Source: Serilophus lunatus
Taxonomy: Eukaryota > Chordata > Aves > Passeriformes > Eurylaimidae
NCBI GenBank assembly: GCA_013399895.1
Contig: VXBA01004864.1
Span: forward strand, 4,307-68,306
Length of the DNA: 64,000 bases
Reading direction: 5' to 3'
Position 1 is the first letter of the stretch, and each line of letters starts with the position of its first letter. Below, piece after piece: positions 25,001 to 35,188 of this stretch. The notes under the pieces are model-generated. The model was not told the origin of the DNA, did no database searches, and saw nothing but the letters and a program-made list of their open reading frames with translations. The translations under genes were made by a program, and so were the position numbers.

Positions 25001-28000
25001 CAAAGGTGCTCGTGTTCAGAGGTTCCCTCAGTGAGCTCCAGCAAAAGCATCACCCTGAGCACACCAAAACACATGGGAAAACTGTCCATGAGAAAGAAAA
25101 TCTCAGGATCATGGGAACCCACTTCCCAAGAAAGGGACTGAATAAAAACACCCCTCCCTGCAAGCACCATTTCTCTCAGACCTACCTGCCAAACCCCAGG
25201 TGTGCACAGCAATCCCTTCCCTAAAGCACAAAAAAACCACCTCCTAGGCAGTAAATTTGGGCACTAAAAATTAAAAGCACCACTTTTATAAGCCCTCTGC
25301 AAAGAACTGGAAGGAGGATTAGATTCTTATGAAGCACTTTTTTGGGCACAGCAAATGTTTGCAGCCTCTCAGAGCCCATTGTAGCTGCTGGGTAAATAAT
25401 ACTTAGTCTTATTTGGAAATGAGACTATTTGCAAATACTTCTTCCTTTGGAGCTGTTCCAAATTTAATAGAGAAATAAAACATGCTAAGGACAAATGTAT
25501 TAAGCAGGTACTTAATTGAGAGAGGAGATGATGAGAGAAGGCAGCATTCCTGTCTCCCAGGCAGAGCGGGCAAGCTTTAAACACACTCCCAGATTGATAT
25601 TTATTGCAACTGGCAGAGCAGAAAGACTCAGGAAAAGCACTCCTTCCCCTCCCATAAATAATTCACCTCCCCTAGCAGTTCATAAAATGTTTATATTTAG
25701 TAATAATTAAATATTGCATTGTAAAAAAATAAGTAACATGGCAGCCAAGAGAAAAATGAACCCGAAGGAGGCTGGGGGAAGTGATTGCCTGAAGTTGCCA
25801 TGTTGGGTTTCCTCTGCTAAAGCAGTTAAATGGGGTCATTCTTAGCTCTGTTCCATGAAATCTTGACCCTGGATAAGGTGGATAAGGTGTTTTCCATTGA
25901 TCTCTGCAGTATCCACAAGGAGCCAGGTCTCAAGTTAGAGAATCAGAGTCGTTTGTGTTGGAAAAGCCCTCTGAGATCAAGTCCAACCATTCCCCAGCAC
26001 TGCCAAGACCACCACCGAGCCATGTCCCCAAGTGCCACATCCACAGGGCTTTTGGAAAACTTCAGGGATGCTGCTGGAAGCTCTCCCCACGTGGTGGTTT
26101 CCAGCCAGGTTCAGTGGACCCACATGAGACTCTGCTGCCAACTATGCTTTGGATTTCAAGCCCCCAGTTCTGCACCCACGTGAGGAGGCTGTGAGGCCAA
26201 AGGTGGGTTATTTGATGGGATCTGGGAGGATCAGCAGAAACCACCGAGGTAATATAAACCAAATGTCCCCACACCTTCACCCAGGCAGCTTTTATTAAAA
26301 CTCTAATTACTTGATCCAACCTGTGCCCTCGGGACCATAAAGACAAGCCAGCAGCACCAAGGTCACTGCAGACAGAAAATCAATGCAGAGAATGAATGGT
26401 AATGACTTTTTTGTTTTTTCCCCTAGATTCAAAGATGGACTGTGGAGATTTCCTGCTGGGATCCACAATATCCCTCGGACTTGCTCCAGCAAAGCACTTA
26501 ATACATTTTTCACTTTTTACATCCAAGTTTTTCTCCTCTTGGCTGTGACAAGAGCAGGTCTGAGCATCCCAACCCACCATTACATTTCAGAGATGCACAA
26601 TTAGCCTTTTTCTCTGCTCCAAAACCACTCCATACTTTCCAGCTTCCTGAAACAACCATGTCTGCTGCACTCCTGACCTCTCCAGTGGGTGTCCTCAGGA
26701 ATTTTTCTGGCCCATGGCTCTGCTGCTGAAGTACAAATCCAAAACCTGCATCGAAGAGTCTACCTGAGGCTTGACTAATGTGGAAAGATGTCACATCCTC
26801 TCCGTACAGCTCAGGACATTACCTGCCCAAAAGTATTTCATTTTTGAGTGGTTCCTTGTTAATTGATTTTTTAAAAATGAAATCATATTACTGGCATGTG
26901 ATTTGTGATTCCCTGCAGGATTCCTCCTGCTGTTCCCATTCTGCACGGGTCCCCACCTCTGTGTCACACCCTGCCCTCACCTCTCCTGAACTGCTGCTTC
27001 TTTGTTTCAGGCTATTTCTCCCATATGTCAAGATCTCTTTGAATTCCAGTTCATGCAGAATGATTCAGCCAAACGTAAGTGAAGGCTCCAACATGAGATT
27101 ACACGGATGAGATATGGCTCTGGACAGGCTGGGATGGTCCTCATGCCACATTCTGCTCTGAAAAATCCTTTACCTGGAAAAGTATCACTTGGAACTATGG
27201 GAGGAGAGTAGTGCTGTAAATTTTAATTCTCTGGGGGATATTTAAGGCATCCTATACTTGAAGCTCCAGGAGAGCTGGCCTTCCAAACCTTCACAGGATC
27301 TTGTGTGGGCAACCTCCAACCCTCCCCTTTTTATTCCCTCCATCCCACACCTTCTGCACATCCATTTATATCCAAATAACAAGGGCACAGAGCGTGGTTG
27401 AAGTCCTGAGCTGCAACTCAGGTGTCCACAAATCCAGCCAAATCCTGCTGCCAGCCCAGGTTCACATCCCTGACTGTGTTTCCAGCCCATCAGAGCGTGA
27501 TGCTGATTCCTTGCAGGGGAAGCTCCCTGGACAACAGCAGGTGCACAGCCTCCTTCAAGGTGAAATGTAGGAGGCCTGAAACTCAGAAATCAGGGTTGAT
27601 CCTGAAGAATCCCCTCCTCCTGTGTCTCTCCTCTTCCTGTTCATCCAGCACATGAAATTGAGGGGTTTTTTACCCCAGTTGGCCCGGTAATTCAATTTAC
27701 CAGGTTTATTCGCCTGGCCAAGTTTTTAGATGGTCTGACTGCCGTTCTGGAACCCCCAAATCTCTCCCTAAAATGTGATTCCTAAGATGTCTGTTCATCT
27801 GTGCTTTGAAAGGTTGGATCCCTTGTTTTAGGGAGATGAGATCTCTGCCCATCTTCCCTTCTGCCAGTGGCACCTATGGAGCTGATTTAATGGGAAGATA
27901 GGAAAAGTTGAGGGAAACGTTAATTAATTCACCAAAAAAAAATTAATTTCCCAAATGATCATTTGATTGGCAGCTGGTCCTTGCACACAGGAGTCCCAGA

Positions 28001-31000
28001 AGAAGAACTCTGAGCAGCCCCTGTGCAAGGGGAGCAGGATTGGGATCAGTGTGGAGAAGGACACCTGAGGTTGGATCTCAGCAGCTGTGGATGCTTCATC
28101 CCTGGGAATATTCAAGGACAGGCTGCATGGGGCTTGGAGCAACCTGGTCTAGTGGAAAGTGGATGGAACCAGAAGGTCCTTAAGGTCCCTTCCAATCTAA
28201 GCCATTTTGGGATTAATTAACTTGATTAATTAACATGTAGCTCCACTCCAGAAGGCCACTGGCTTCTTTAAACACCATCACCTTCTATTTTCTTTTTCCT
28301 TTTTGAGCAAAAAATCACCTGCACAGCCCCACAAACTGTCAACCCTTTTAAAGAACCAGGAAAGACAAGCAGCAGCCAAGCACCAGTGACCTTGCAAAGT
28401 ATTCCAGCAAGGAATCTCTGGCTGTTTTCCAGGACAGCACCTGCAAGGTTGGGCAGATTAACACCCTGCAGGAGCTAAACCAATTCCCTCACCCCCCAGA
28501 AACCTCAAAACATTAAAAACCAATTAAAAATTAGAATTTATAAGAGTAAAAATGAAAAAAAAAATTAACATTAAAAATAACATATTTTAAAATATTTTCA
28601 ATTTTTTATATTTTAAATAACAGCCTCCCCACCTTTCCAGCACCAGAATTCTGTTTTTCAGTCTCAACAGCTCAGCTTGAAGCCAAGTCCCCAGAACAGC
28701 AGGAATCTCTCCAGATACACACTGTGTGTGCAAAATGCTGCAGGATCCCCTCAGGTGGAGGCACCATTTGACAAAATTAACCATTTAAGAAAATTATTAA
28801 TAGAAAGAGAAATCTGTTGCCTTTATACTGAGCTATTAATGGAAATAAAGCAGTTATTAATAGAAGGCAAAATGTGATTGTTATAGAGCACCAGCAATGC
28901 TGGGCTTGGGGAGGAGAAATGAGTTGGAGGTTAAAGGAGTAATTTGGTGACAGTTTTTGTGTATATCATTTTTATTATTCTTTTTGTATATGATATATAA
29001 TACTATATAATATATAAAATATAATAGAAAATATTATATATAAAATACCATATATAATGTATAATATATATAATTAATGATGATGTAACAACATATGAAT
29101 CTATAAAAAAATGAAATAAATTATATATAAGAACAAAATCTAAGTCTATATAAAGGACATTGGAAGGATACCCACAATACTGAATTATAAATCAAGACAA
29201 AAAAAACTTCAGTTGGAAAAGAAAGGACAGGGAGTCTAAATTAGCTGATCTCTCTCCTCTTTATTTGCTGTTTGTGTTACTTGAAGCCACAAAGTAAAAG
29301 TGGGATGTGCTTCTCTGCATCCCAGGGAAGCTGGTGGGGAGGAGGAGAGATGTCTGACATGTCTTTTGATACAATACCTGACTTTGCAGACAAAAGAAAT
29401 GTGACAATCTCGGTACCATGTTTTATCCAGGGCCATGAGGGACTTTATTAATTAAGGCAGAGAACACGAAGAGCAGCAGAACAGGGAAGCAGGAAATGCC
29501 AGTGGCGAGTGTTGGAAGGCAGAGCTGCAGCCTGGAAGGAGGTTAGCAGTGTTGAACATTTTTAAGGTTGACTTTGGCACAAAAAAAGAAATGTAGGGCA
29601 ACACTAATGAGACTTCCAAATGACACCAGGTGGTCCAGGCAGCACCACTGAGGAGGAGGATTGGGAAGTCACAGAGGAAGGAAGGGACTGACCTTGACTG
29701 CCATGTTTAAAACAGGATGAAAACAACTGGTACTAAATCCTAGGAAGGGGCCTTCAAGATTATTTCATTCCAATCCCCTGCCATGGGCAAGGACACCTCC
29801 CACTATCCCAGCGGGCTCCAACCTGGCCTTGGACACTTCCAGGGATGGGGCAGCCACAGCTTCTCTGCCCAACCTGTGCCAGGGCCTCCCCTCCCTCACA
29901 GGGAGGGATTCCTTCCCAATCTCCCATCTCTCCCTGCCCTCTGGCACTGGGAAGCCATTCCCTGTGTCCTGTCCTCCTTCCCTTGTCCCCAGTCCCTCTC
30001 CAGCTCTCCTGGAGCCCCTTTAGGCTCTGGAAGGGGCTCCAAGGTCTCCCTGGATCCTTCCCTTCTCCAGCTGAACACCCCCAGCTCTCCCAGCCTGGCT
30101 CCAGAGCACAGGGGCTCCAGCCCTTGGAGCATCTCGGTGGCCTCCTCTGGACTCTCTCCAGCAGCTCCACATCCTTCAGGAATGTTGTTCCCCAGCTCTG
30201 GAGGCAGCTCTGCAGGGGGGTCTCACCTGAGGGGGCAGAGGGGCAGAATCCCCCCCTCCCCTGCTGCCCAGGCTGTGGGATCAGCCCAGGGCACAGGGTA
30301 TGGACCAGATGGTCTGGGGAGGTCCTTCCAGCCCTACATATCCACAACGGGAGTCTGAATTCCCTGCCCACGTGGATCTTGCTCCAGCTTTGCTGTGTGG
30401 ACACCCCTCCCTAAAACTATCTCCACTGTCTCTCCAAAAAACACCCAGCAAGTCTCCAGTGCTGACTCATTCATCTCTATAGCTACTACAAACTCTCATT
30501 TGCTCCACATCTTTTGTACCTCCAGGGTTTGAGATGAATGACAGAACCTTAGCAACAGGCAATTCATTAATACCAGAGGCAGGCCAAAATTTTCCACTGA
30601 AGCCTCTAATGTTTTGTTTCCTCTGACTAGGAAAGGAAATGGTGGGGGAGAAAAAAAAAAATTGCTTTGGTAAAGAAGTCAAAACCTGGTTTTTCAATAT
30701 TTCTTCTCTGGGGGAAATTCATGGGCTTAATACTCATTTTGCTACCCTGCAAAGGGGGTGAAGTGTTTTCTTTCCCTCTTATATCTTTTATCTTCAGGGA
30801 AAAAATACCACAAATTCTATTAATAATAGAAATGAAAAATTGAAATAATATTTTTCCCTCTGAGCATGGACTTCCCCCATGACCTTGGGCTGGTTCCTTA
30901 CTCTGCCCCATGCTCCCAGCTATTCTTCACGTGGAAATAATACCCAGAGTGAGCTGAAAAGCCATTCCTGGTGTGCTCTTTGGTTTCACCAAAGAATTGT

Positions 31001-32801
31001 TTCCCAGCCTTGGAGCATCACATTCTGCTGATTTGCAGGGGGGGCAGAGGACTGTAAGGAAATCTGCTCCCTGCTGCTGGGGAGCCTTCACCTAGGTACA
31101 AAGGACGAGCCCCACGGGAGCAATCCTTGCAATTAGGAGATAATTTCGCCCACGAAGCTGCCCAGGGAGGCTCTGGAGTCTCCAGCCCTGAAGATGTTCA
31201 ATGCCCACCCCATGTGTGGGCAGCCAGATTCTTGGTAGTAAGGAGGATTTGGAGAATTTGGCTTTTAAAAAGAACCCAAACAAAAACACCACTTAGAAGG
31301 TGCCTAATTTGAACAGAAAATGTGAACAATTAGCCACAACATCACTTCTGCATTAATGAAGAGGCGCTTATGCTCCAGAGCTGAGCACCAGAGCAAACAC
31401 TTCTCCTGCAAAATGCTGCAAGTGGGAAAACATGGAAGTGGGAGAGCAGATGAGGACCTGAGTGGGAAGAGAAGCCCTAAGGGTGTCCTGAAAGCCAAGG
31501 GACAACCTCTTGGAAAAAGAAAAAGCTGAGTCCTTCTAGTTCTTTTTAGGTTTAACATCCCAGCCCTTTTCCTTGGGGAGGAATCCCAGCCCAGCTGGAG
31601 GGATGGGAAAGTGAGCAATCTGCATTTCAATATACACGTAAATAAGTCTAATTATCCTTTGCGGCAGTGGAAGAGAAGAAACACAACAGCTCTGCAGCTC
31701 CAGGAGAGCCTTCTGCTTTAGCCCAGGCCTTGCAAGGTGAGCAGACAAAAAGCCTCAGATCACAGCTGGCCCCAGCAGGTTAAAGGGCTGTGTCACGCCT
31801 GGAAAACCCCTTCTCCACACCCTCCATCCATCCCTGCGAATCACCCCCGAGAATCCCTGGCCATGTCTGAGCCAAGCACCACCATCACAGCTGGATGCAC
31901 CTGAGCCCCCAGCATCCCTCACATCCCCAGGGAGAGTCACAGCTGATGCTGGACGACAGCAAAAATCAAACTCTCAATGCTTGAACCGTCTCCCATCCAG
32001 GGAAAGACGATGACTGTCAGCCCTGCTGTGCCACACAGTCACCGGTGGGACACAGAAGTCATATCCCACCTTCATCTTAAACCTGCAGGAATGTGGGAAG
32101 GCTGGGTGTCACCTCTGCGTCTCCCCAAGGAGGCAAATCAATCCTCCAAAGGCATAAACACCTCGGCATCCACCGGGCTTCAGGGAGGAAGCAAAAAGGG
32201 CTGCGACCCCACTTTTGTCCCCAACCTCCTCCCACCCCGCTCCCGGCAGCGGTGGGCTCTGCCAAGGAAAGCTCTGGAAAACAAAACCGCAGCAAACAAC
32301 CCTCCCTCCTCGCAGGGCTGCCACTCCATCACTTTTGTTTGGCATTCCCAACGCATCCAACCCCTTCCCGCGGGGAGGAACAACACCGGCGCTCCGAATC
32401 CCAAACAAGGTTTCTCGCTGAGGTGAAATAAGGGCACCCATTTCCAGTTTGGGTGGGAGGGGATGATGGGGAGGGACGGAGGGATGTGTCAGCCCCCGCC
32501 GCGCCGCGTTAAACATGGCAGCATCCTGAGGCTGCCCCACCCAAGCGGCCTAGGACGTGTGTCCTGCATCCTGGGATGCTTTGTCTTAGAGGTGCCTTCC
32601 TGCGAGTGGAGCATCCCCACTCCCGCCCGGATCCCTTGGGATGCTGCTGCTTCGGCTCGGCTGCAGCGCGACAGCCGAGGATGCGCTTGGAAAGGACCAG
32701 AGGCGGCTTGCACAACCCGGGGAGGTGACCCCAAACATTCCCCCTCGCGGAAATCCCAAGAGGCGGCCGTCTCTGAATTTCGGGGATGCAGGGGGAGGGA
32801 C

Positions 32802-32833
<32 letters not shown>

Positions 32834-33748
32834 AAGACACTCAAACCCGGTGCCAGCCCAGCGGACAAAAAAAGCAGCCGTGTATTCACTACCTGCCCAA
32901 CACCCACTGCCCCCAGAGCGGGGAGGGGGGGGGGGGATTTTAAGGACACCCTCGCGGGAAGGGGATCCCCAACCCCCCCGGAATGTTTTCCAGCCCCTCT
33001 CCACGGAGGGATGCTCCTCCCGCGGCCGTGCAGGGGGGAACCAGAGAAGGGCTGGCGAGGGGTGGGCAGGTTGGGGGATCTCGATGGATGGAGAGAGGGG
33101 TCTCACCTGTAGGACGAGCTGACCCCCGCCGCCACCTCCTCCTTTATCTGCCTGTTGAGAGCATCGGCGGCCGCCCGGCCCCTGCCCGGCTCCGCCGGCT
33201 GCCCGCCCGCCTCCTCCGCCTTCTTCCGACCCTTGTCTCTGCCATCCCCGGCCCGCACGGCTTTGGGATGCTCATTCTCCGCCTCCGCGTCTTCCTCCTT
33301 CTTCTCGGGGGCGAGGTGCACCTTCCGCCGCTTCTCCTGAGCCGCTTTCTCCGGAGACGGGCGCTCCGGGGCCAGCACGGGCGAAGGTCCCGGTTTGGGG
33401 ATCCAGGGATGGTCGCCCCGCTTGGGGATGGGCCAGGCACGGAAATCCTTCTGGTACTGCGTCTCCTTCTCGAAGGGAGTGTCCGAGGGCTGGTACTCGC
33501 TCTTGGGCTTGCAGCTGGGCTCCGGCCGCTGCACCTTCCAGGGTTTGTAGTCGTGCCNAGCCCCCCGCCGCCGCCGCCTCCCCGCCCGGCTGGGTGTCGA
33601 TGGGCGCCGAGGGGCGCGGCGGGGCCGCGGGATGCTCGGTGGCCTCCGAGTATTTGGTGAAAACGAGCGGGACGGCGATGTCCGCCTTGTCCAGCTGGTT
33701 CCAGAAGCGGGCGATGCAGCAGGCGCGGGTGATGCAGGGCCACGCCAT
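16271..33748 (-). CDS. MAP6: MAP6 (STOP protein), three coding exons, frame broken at an N
   Basis: MAP6 binds and stabilises microtubules against cold and drugs, mainly in neurons. Coding parts are 33748-33107, 18398-18185 and 16471-16271 on the minus strand, with GT-AG introns of about 14.7 and 1.7 kb. The N terminus MAWPCITRACCIARFWNQ matches vertebrate MAP6, with Cys5, Cys10 and Cys11 corresponding to its palmitoylated cysteines. The Mn-type block around SEYQPSDTPFEKETQYQKDF follows. Exon 2 carries the Mc-like block (YKPPDEKMTHETSYSAQFKG). Exon 3 is Lys-rich and ends NNKLAEAKE then TAA. The start has a full Kozak context (GCCGCCATGG). Exon 1 is 642 bases, but 3n+2 is needed to join exon 2, so the frame breaks at the N at 33558. 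The product is about 350 residues, like short MAP6 forms. The exon encoding the mammalian C-terminal repeats was not found. Confidence 0.95.
16472..18184 (-). other. MAP6 intron 2
   Basis: A 1.7-kb intron with a GTGAGG donor after exon 2 and a TGCAG acceptor before exon 3. About a third of it is a CR1 copy in the same orientation as MAP6 (17511-18057). Nothing else is recognised. Confidence 0.85.
17511..18057 (-). mobile_element. CR1 LINE, long antisense copy in MAP6 intron 2
   Basis: About 550 bases run from the antisense 3' end (TAAAGACCATCCAGTTCCAA; the last tail bases are missing) back to the block with CTGTGGGATCAGCCCAGGG. It is nearly the same as the copy at 29742-30294, so it belongs to a young subfamily. 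In MAP6 orientation it is sense. It contains CAGGTGAGA (17986-17994 on the complement), a strong splice-donor-like word, about 190 bases after the true exon 2 donor. Confidence 0.93.
18185..18398 (-). CDS. MAP6: MAP6 coding exon 2
   Basis: 214 bases. The first base completes the Arg codon split from exon 1 (AG|A). The exon then reads NEFRPWIDVKPVKAIKAKPQ and continues through the conserved YKPPDEKMTHETSYSAQFKG module to KEPPK at phase 0. Acceptor CTCAG and donor GTGAGG are both canonical. This is the most conserved part of the protein and confirms the MAP6 call. Confidence 0.95.
19161..19237 (-). mobile_element. CR1 LINE fragment, antisense
   Basis: GAATTGCAGAATGGTTTGGG and TTGGAAAGGATCTTAAAGCT, then CTTCCATGGGCA, mark a short, decayed antisense CR1 3' end. 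Confidence 0.82.
21310..21697 (+). mobile_element. CR1 LINE, sense copy with internal deletion
   Basis: It starts TTGCTGGAGAGAGTCCAGAG and passes through GTGTTCAGCTGGAGAAGGGA to the CR1 tail (CCATTCTGTGACTGTGATTC). The segment between the 'gtccagaggag' and 'gccaggctgggagagc' blocks is missing compared with the copy at 63137-63540. It lies antisense to MAP6 in intron 1. Confidence 0.92.
22036..22084. repeat. (TG)n/(TA)n/(CA)n compound microsatellite
   Basis: A GTGTGTGTGT run passes into about 20 bases of alternating TA, then ACACACAATATATG. The ends are partly complementary, so it is also a potential hairpin. Confidence 0.9.
23259..23340 (-). mobile_element. CR1 LINE fragment, antisense, decayed
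   Basis: GGCTTGGGTTGGAGGGGACC, then AGTCCAAATTCCCTGAAATG. The layout matches the CR1 3' terminus with several substitutions. Confidence 0.75.
24251..24496 (+). mobile_element. CR1 LINE, sense 3' fragment
   Basis: AATGGCTTCAAACTGAAAGA, GTGGGGAGGCCCTGGCACAG, then GTGTCCCTGCCCATGGCAGG and a decayed tail (CCATTGTGTGACTCTG). Confidence 0.92.
25937..26072 (-). mobile_element. CR1 LINE fragment, antisense, different subfamily
   Basis: AGAGAATCAGAGTCGTTTGT, then AAGTCCAACCATTCCCCAGC and CAAGTGCCACATCCACAGGG. This is the CR1 type with 'ccaaccattccccagcactgcc', distinct from the 'ccatgggcaggg' type most common here. Confidence 0.82.
27662..27722. repeat. Cluster of nested short inverted repeats
   Basis: GGGGT-ttttt-ACCCC (27662-27676) is followed by TTGGCC...GGCCAA outer arms at about 27679-27722. 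These enclose a smaller GGTAA-ttcaat-TTACC hairpin. The compact nested symmetry looks like a tiny palindromic element or structured RNA, but no family is recognised. Confidence 0.45.
28077..28217 (+). mobile_element. CR1 LINE, sense 3' fragment
   Basis: CAGCAGCTGTGGATGCTTCA, GGAGCAACCTGGTCTAGTGG and AAGGTCCCTTCCAATCTAAG give the CR1 3' region. The tail is decayed (CCATTTTGGGATTAATTAA). Confidence 0.85.
28960..29135. repeat. AT-rich low-complexity block
   Basis: Long runs of TA, ATA and TATAAA words with almost no G or C. Not a uniform repeat unit. Confidence 0.85.
29742..30294 (-). mobile_element. CR1 LINE, long antisense copy in MAP6 intron 1
   Basis: About 550 bases of the same subfamily as 17511-18057, from CCTTCAAGATTATTTCATTC through CAGCGGGCTCCAACCTGGCC to GGATCAGCCCAGGGCAC. 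By eye, differences between the two copies are only a few per hundred bases. Confidence 0.93.
30299..30337 (+). mobile_element. Short CR1-like sense tail next to an antisense CR1 (possible)
   Basis: The stretch GATGGTCTGGGGAGGTCCTT CCAGCCCTAC resembles the last bases of a sense CR1 ('gatgatctttaaggtcccttccaaccc'). It directly adjoins the 5' end of the antisense copy at 29742-30294. It is short and could be chance. Confidence 0.4.
32796..32832. repeat. (CA)n microsatellite
   Basis: An ACACAC run of about 30 bases at 32801-32830 in MAP6 intron 1, about 280 bases inside the exon 1 donor. Confidence 0.92.
33107..33748 (-). CDS. MAP6: MAP6 coding exon 1, with a single N and frame break
   Basis: Read from ATG at 33748 in a full Kozak context. 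The first 63 codons give the MAP6 N terminus through SEATEHPAAPPRP and a Gly/Ala-rich stretch. The N at 33558 then falls within a GC-rich run. After it the MAP6 match (HDYKPWKVQRPEPSCKPKSE, TQYQKDFRAWPIPKRGDHPW) continues in another frame down to RGRAAADALNRQIKEEV and SSSY. The donor is AG|GTGAGA. Human exon 1 has a longer Gly/Pro/Ala-rich linker at the N, so lost GC-rich sequence is likely. A true mutation is less likely because both halves are well conserved. Confidence 0.93.
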
Positions 33749-33837
33749 GGCGGCCCCGCACCGGGAGCGAGCGCTCCGAGCCCCGCGCCGGGATTCGCGC
33801 CGGGATCGCAGCGCTCCGCTCCGCTCCGCCCCGGGGA

Positions 33838-33860
33838 GGGCGGGGCACCGAGGGGCGGGG
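33838..33860. promoter_or_regulatory. Paired GC boxes upstream of MAP6
   Basis: GGGCGGGG occurs at 33838-33845 and again at 33853-33860, 90-112 bases upstream of the MAP6 ATG. These are classic Sp1-type sites. No TATA box was seen, which fits a CpG-island promoter. Confidence 0.6.
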
Positions 33861-33885
33861 CTGGGGAGGACACGCCCATGTGTGA

Positions 33886-34120
33886 CACACCTGGACAGTC
33901 ACACACATCTGGACATACGTGTGTGTCTGTGTGTCTCTGTGTGTGTGAGACACACCTGGACAGTCACACACACACACACCTGGACATCCATGTGAGATAT
34001 GTGTGTGTGAGAGACACACCTGGACAGTCACACACCCATGGACATACATGTGAGGGGTGTGTGTGTGTCTGTGTGTGTGACACACCTGTACATCCATGTG
34101 AGAGGGGTCTGCGTGCGTGC

Positions 34121-34164
<44 letters not shown>

Positions 34165-34262
34165 CACACACCTGGACAGTCACACACACCTGGACATCCA
34201 TGTGAGAGGTAGGGGGGGGTGTGCGTGTGTGCGCGTGTGTGTCTGACACACCTGCACACACA
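33886..34262. repeat. TG-rich minisatellite, about 65-bp unit, beside the MAP6 promoter
   Basis: A unit containing CACACCTGGACAGTCACACA and then CTGGACATCCATGTGAG plus a variable TG run begins at about 33886, 33951, 34014, 34081 (degenerate) and 34167. The spacing is 63-86 bases, the last stretched by a TG run of nearly 40 bases. The unit contains complementary TG and CA runs, so each copy can fold on itself. Confidence 0.9.
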
Positions 34263-34950
34263 TCTGCCCATCTTTGTCTATTCCCTGATGCCAAGAAAGC
34301 CCATTTGCACCCAAATCCCACCCAACTCCTGGTCTAACCATGTGCAGATGCACCACATTCAAAGATCTCCGGTCCCAGCATTTTCACCCGGAGCAGAACT
34401 GCAATAAATCCAGTGACCCCTTCAAAAACCACACACACCAACACTGAATTGCCATGAGAAAAAACAATTCCAACCTGCCAGTAGCTGCAGCTGCCAGGAG
34501 TGCAGTGAAAGGCAGGATTACTCCTGTTGGGATTGTCTCTTTAATACAATGATTTGTATCCTCTTATTGATTCCTAGGCCCTGAGGGGTTTGGGTTTGTT
34601 ATTTTTGATTGTTTGTTTTTGTGGGTTTTTTTTAAAATTCATATTTGCGTGTCTTTGCCTGGATTTGCTTCATTTCATTCTTACTTGCAGGCAAATCATG
34701 GAAACCCATTTTATGGATGGGATGGGAGCCCTCACTGCTGGGGATGGATGGATCAAAGAGAATAAATAAATTGCAACGAGAGGTGTCTATACAGACATTG
34801 CTTGGGTCTCTAGGATTGTATCCACCCTGCTGTTACATCCAGTGCAATTAAAAGTTTTTAGGAAGCTCCTCAGTATCTCCCAGGTTAGGACAAAGCAGTC
34901 AGGAAAATTGGAGGAGCATCATCCTACAGTGGCGACCCAATGTCTACAAG

Positions 34951-35188
34951 GAGGATGTGCAGGACACAGGGAATGGTTTCCCAGTGCCAGAGGGCAGGGA
35001 GAGATGGGATATTGGGAAGCGAGTGTTAGCTGTGAGGATGGGAAGGGACCAGAATAAAATCTGCAGAGAAGCTGTGGCTGCCCCATCCCTGGGAGTGTCC
35101 AAGGCCAGGTTGGAGCCCCCTGGGATAGTGGGATGATCTTCAATGTCCCTTCCAACCCAGACCATCCAATGTTTCTGTGTTCTGTGAT
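34951..35188 (+). mobile_element. CR1 LINE, sense 3' fragment
   Basis: ACAGGGAATGGTTTCCCAGT, then GAGAAGCTGTGGCTGCCCCA and the end CTTCCAACCCAGACCATC. A short internal stretch of the 3' region, the 'ggaggtgtccctgcc' block, is missing. Confidence 0.9.

Larger units (their letters stand above)
18399..33106 (-). other. MAP6 intron 1
   Basis: A 14.7-kb intron with a GTGAGA donor and a CTCAG acceptor. It holds several CR1 fragments in both orientations, an AT-rich block near 28960-29135 and simple repeats, listed separately. No nested gene, tRNA or other conserved exon was recognised. Confidence 0.85.
33100..33870. other. CpG-rich island over MAP6 exon 1 and promoter
   Basis: Dense CG dinucleotides and very high GC content, unlike the flanking DNA, cover coding exon 1 and about 120 bases upstream. 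Confidence 0.85.

Noticed and set aside
29760..30404. Long open frame (214 residues) on the minus strand, with overlapping plus-strand frames
   Set aside because: It lies almost wholly inside a CR1 copy, and the same frames recur in the other CR1 copies. It is repeat sequence, not a host gene.
32796..32832. Tandem short repeats as a CRISPR array
   Set aside because: These are dinucleotide microsatellites in vertebrate DNA with no spacer structure. The same applies to the CCAT run at 39223-39285.
32463..33122. Plus-strand frame of 219 residues upstream of MAP6 exon 1
   Set aside because: It sits in stop-poor CpG-rich DNA antisense to MAP6, includes the CA microsatellite and shows no known domain.
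33144..34271. 375-residue frame on the minus strand with His/Thr repeats
   Set aside because: It is a shifted frame of MAP6 exon 1 read together with the TG/CA minisatellite. The MAP6 frame is supported by homology instead.
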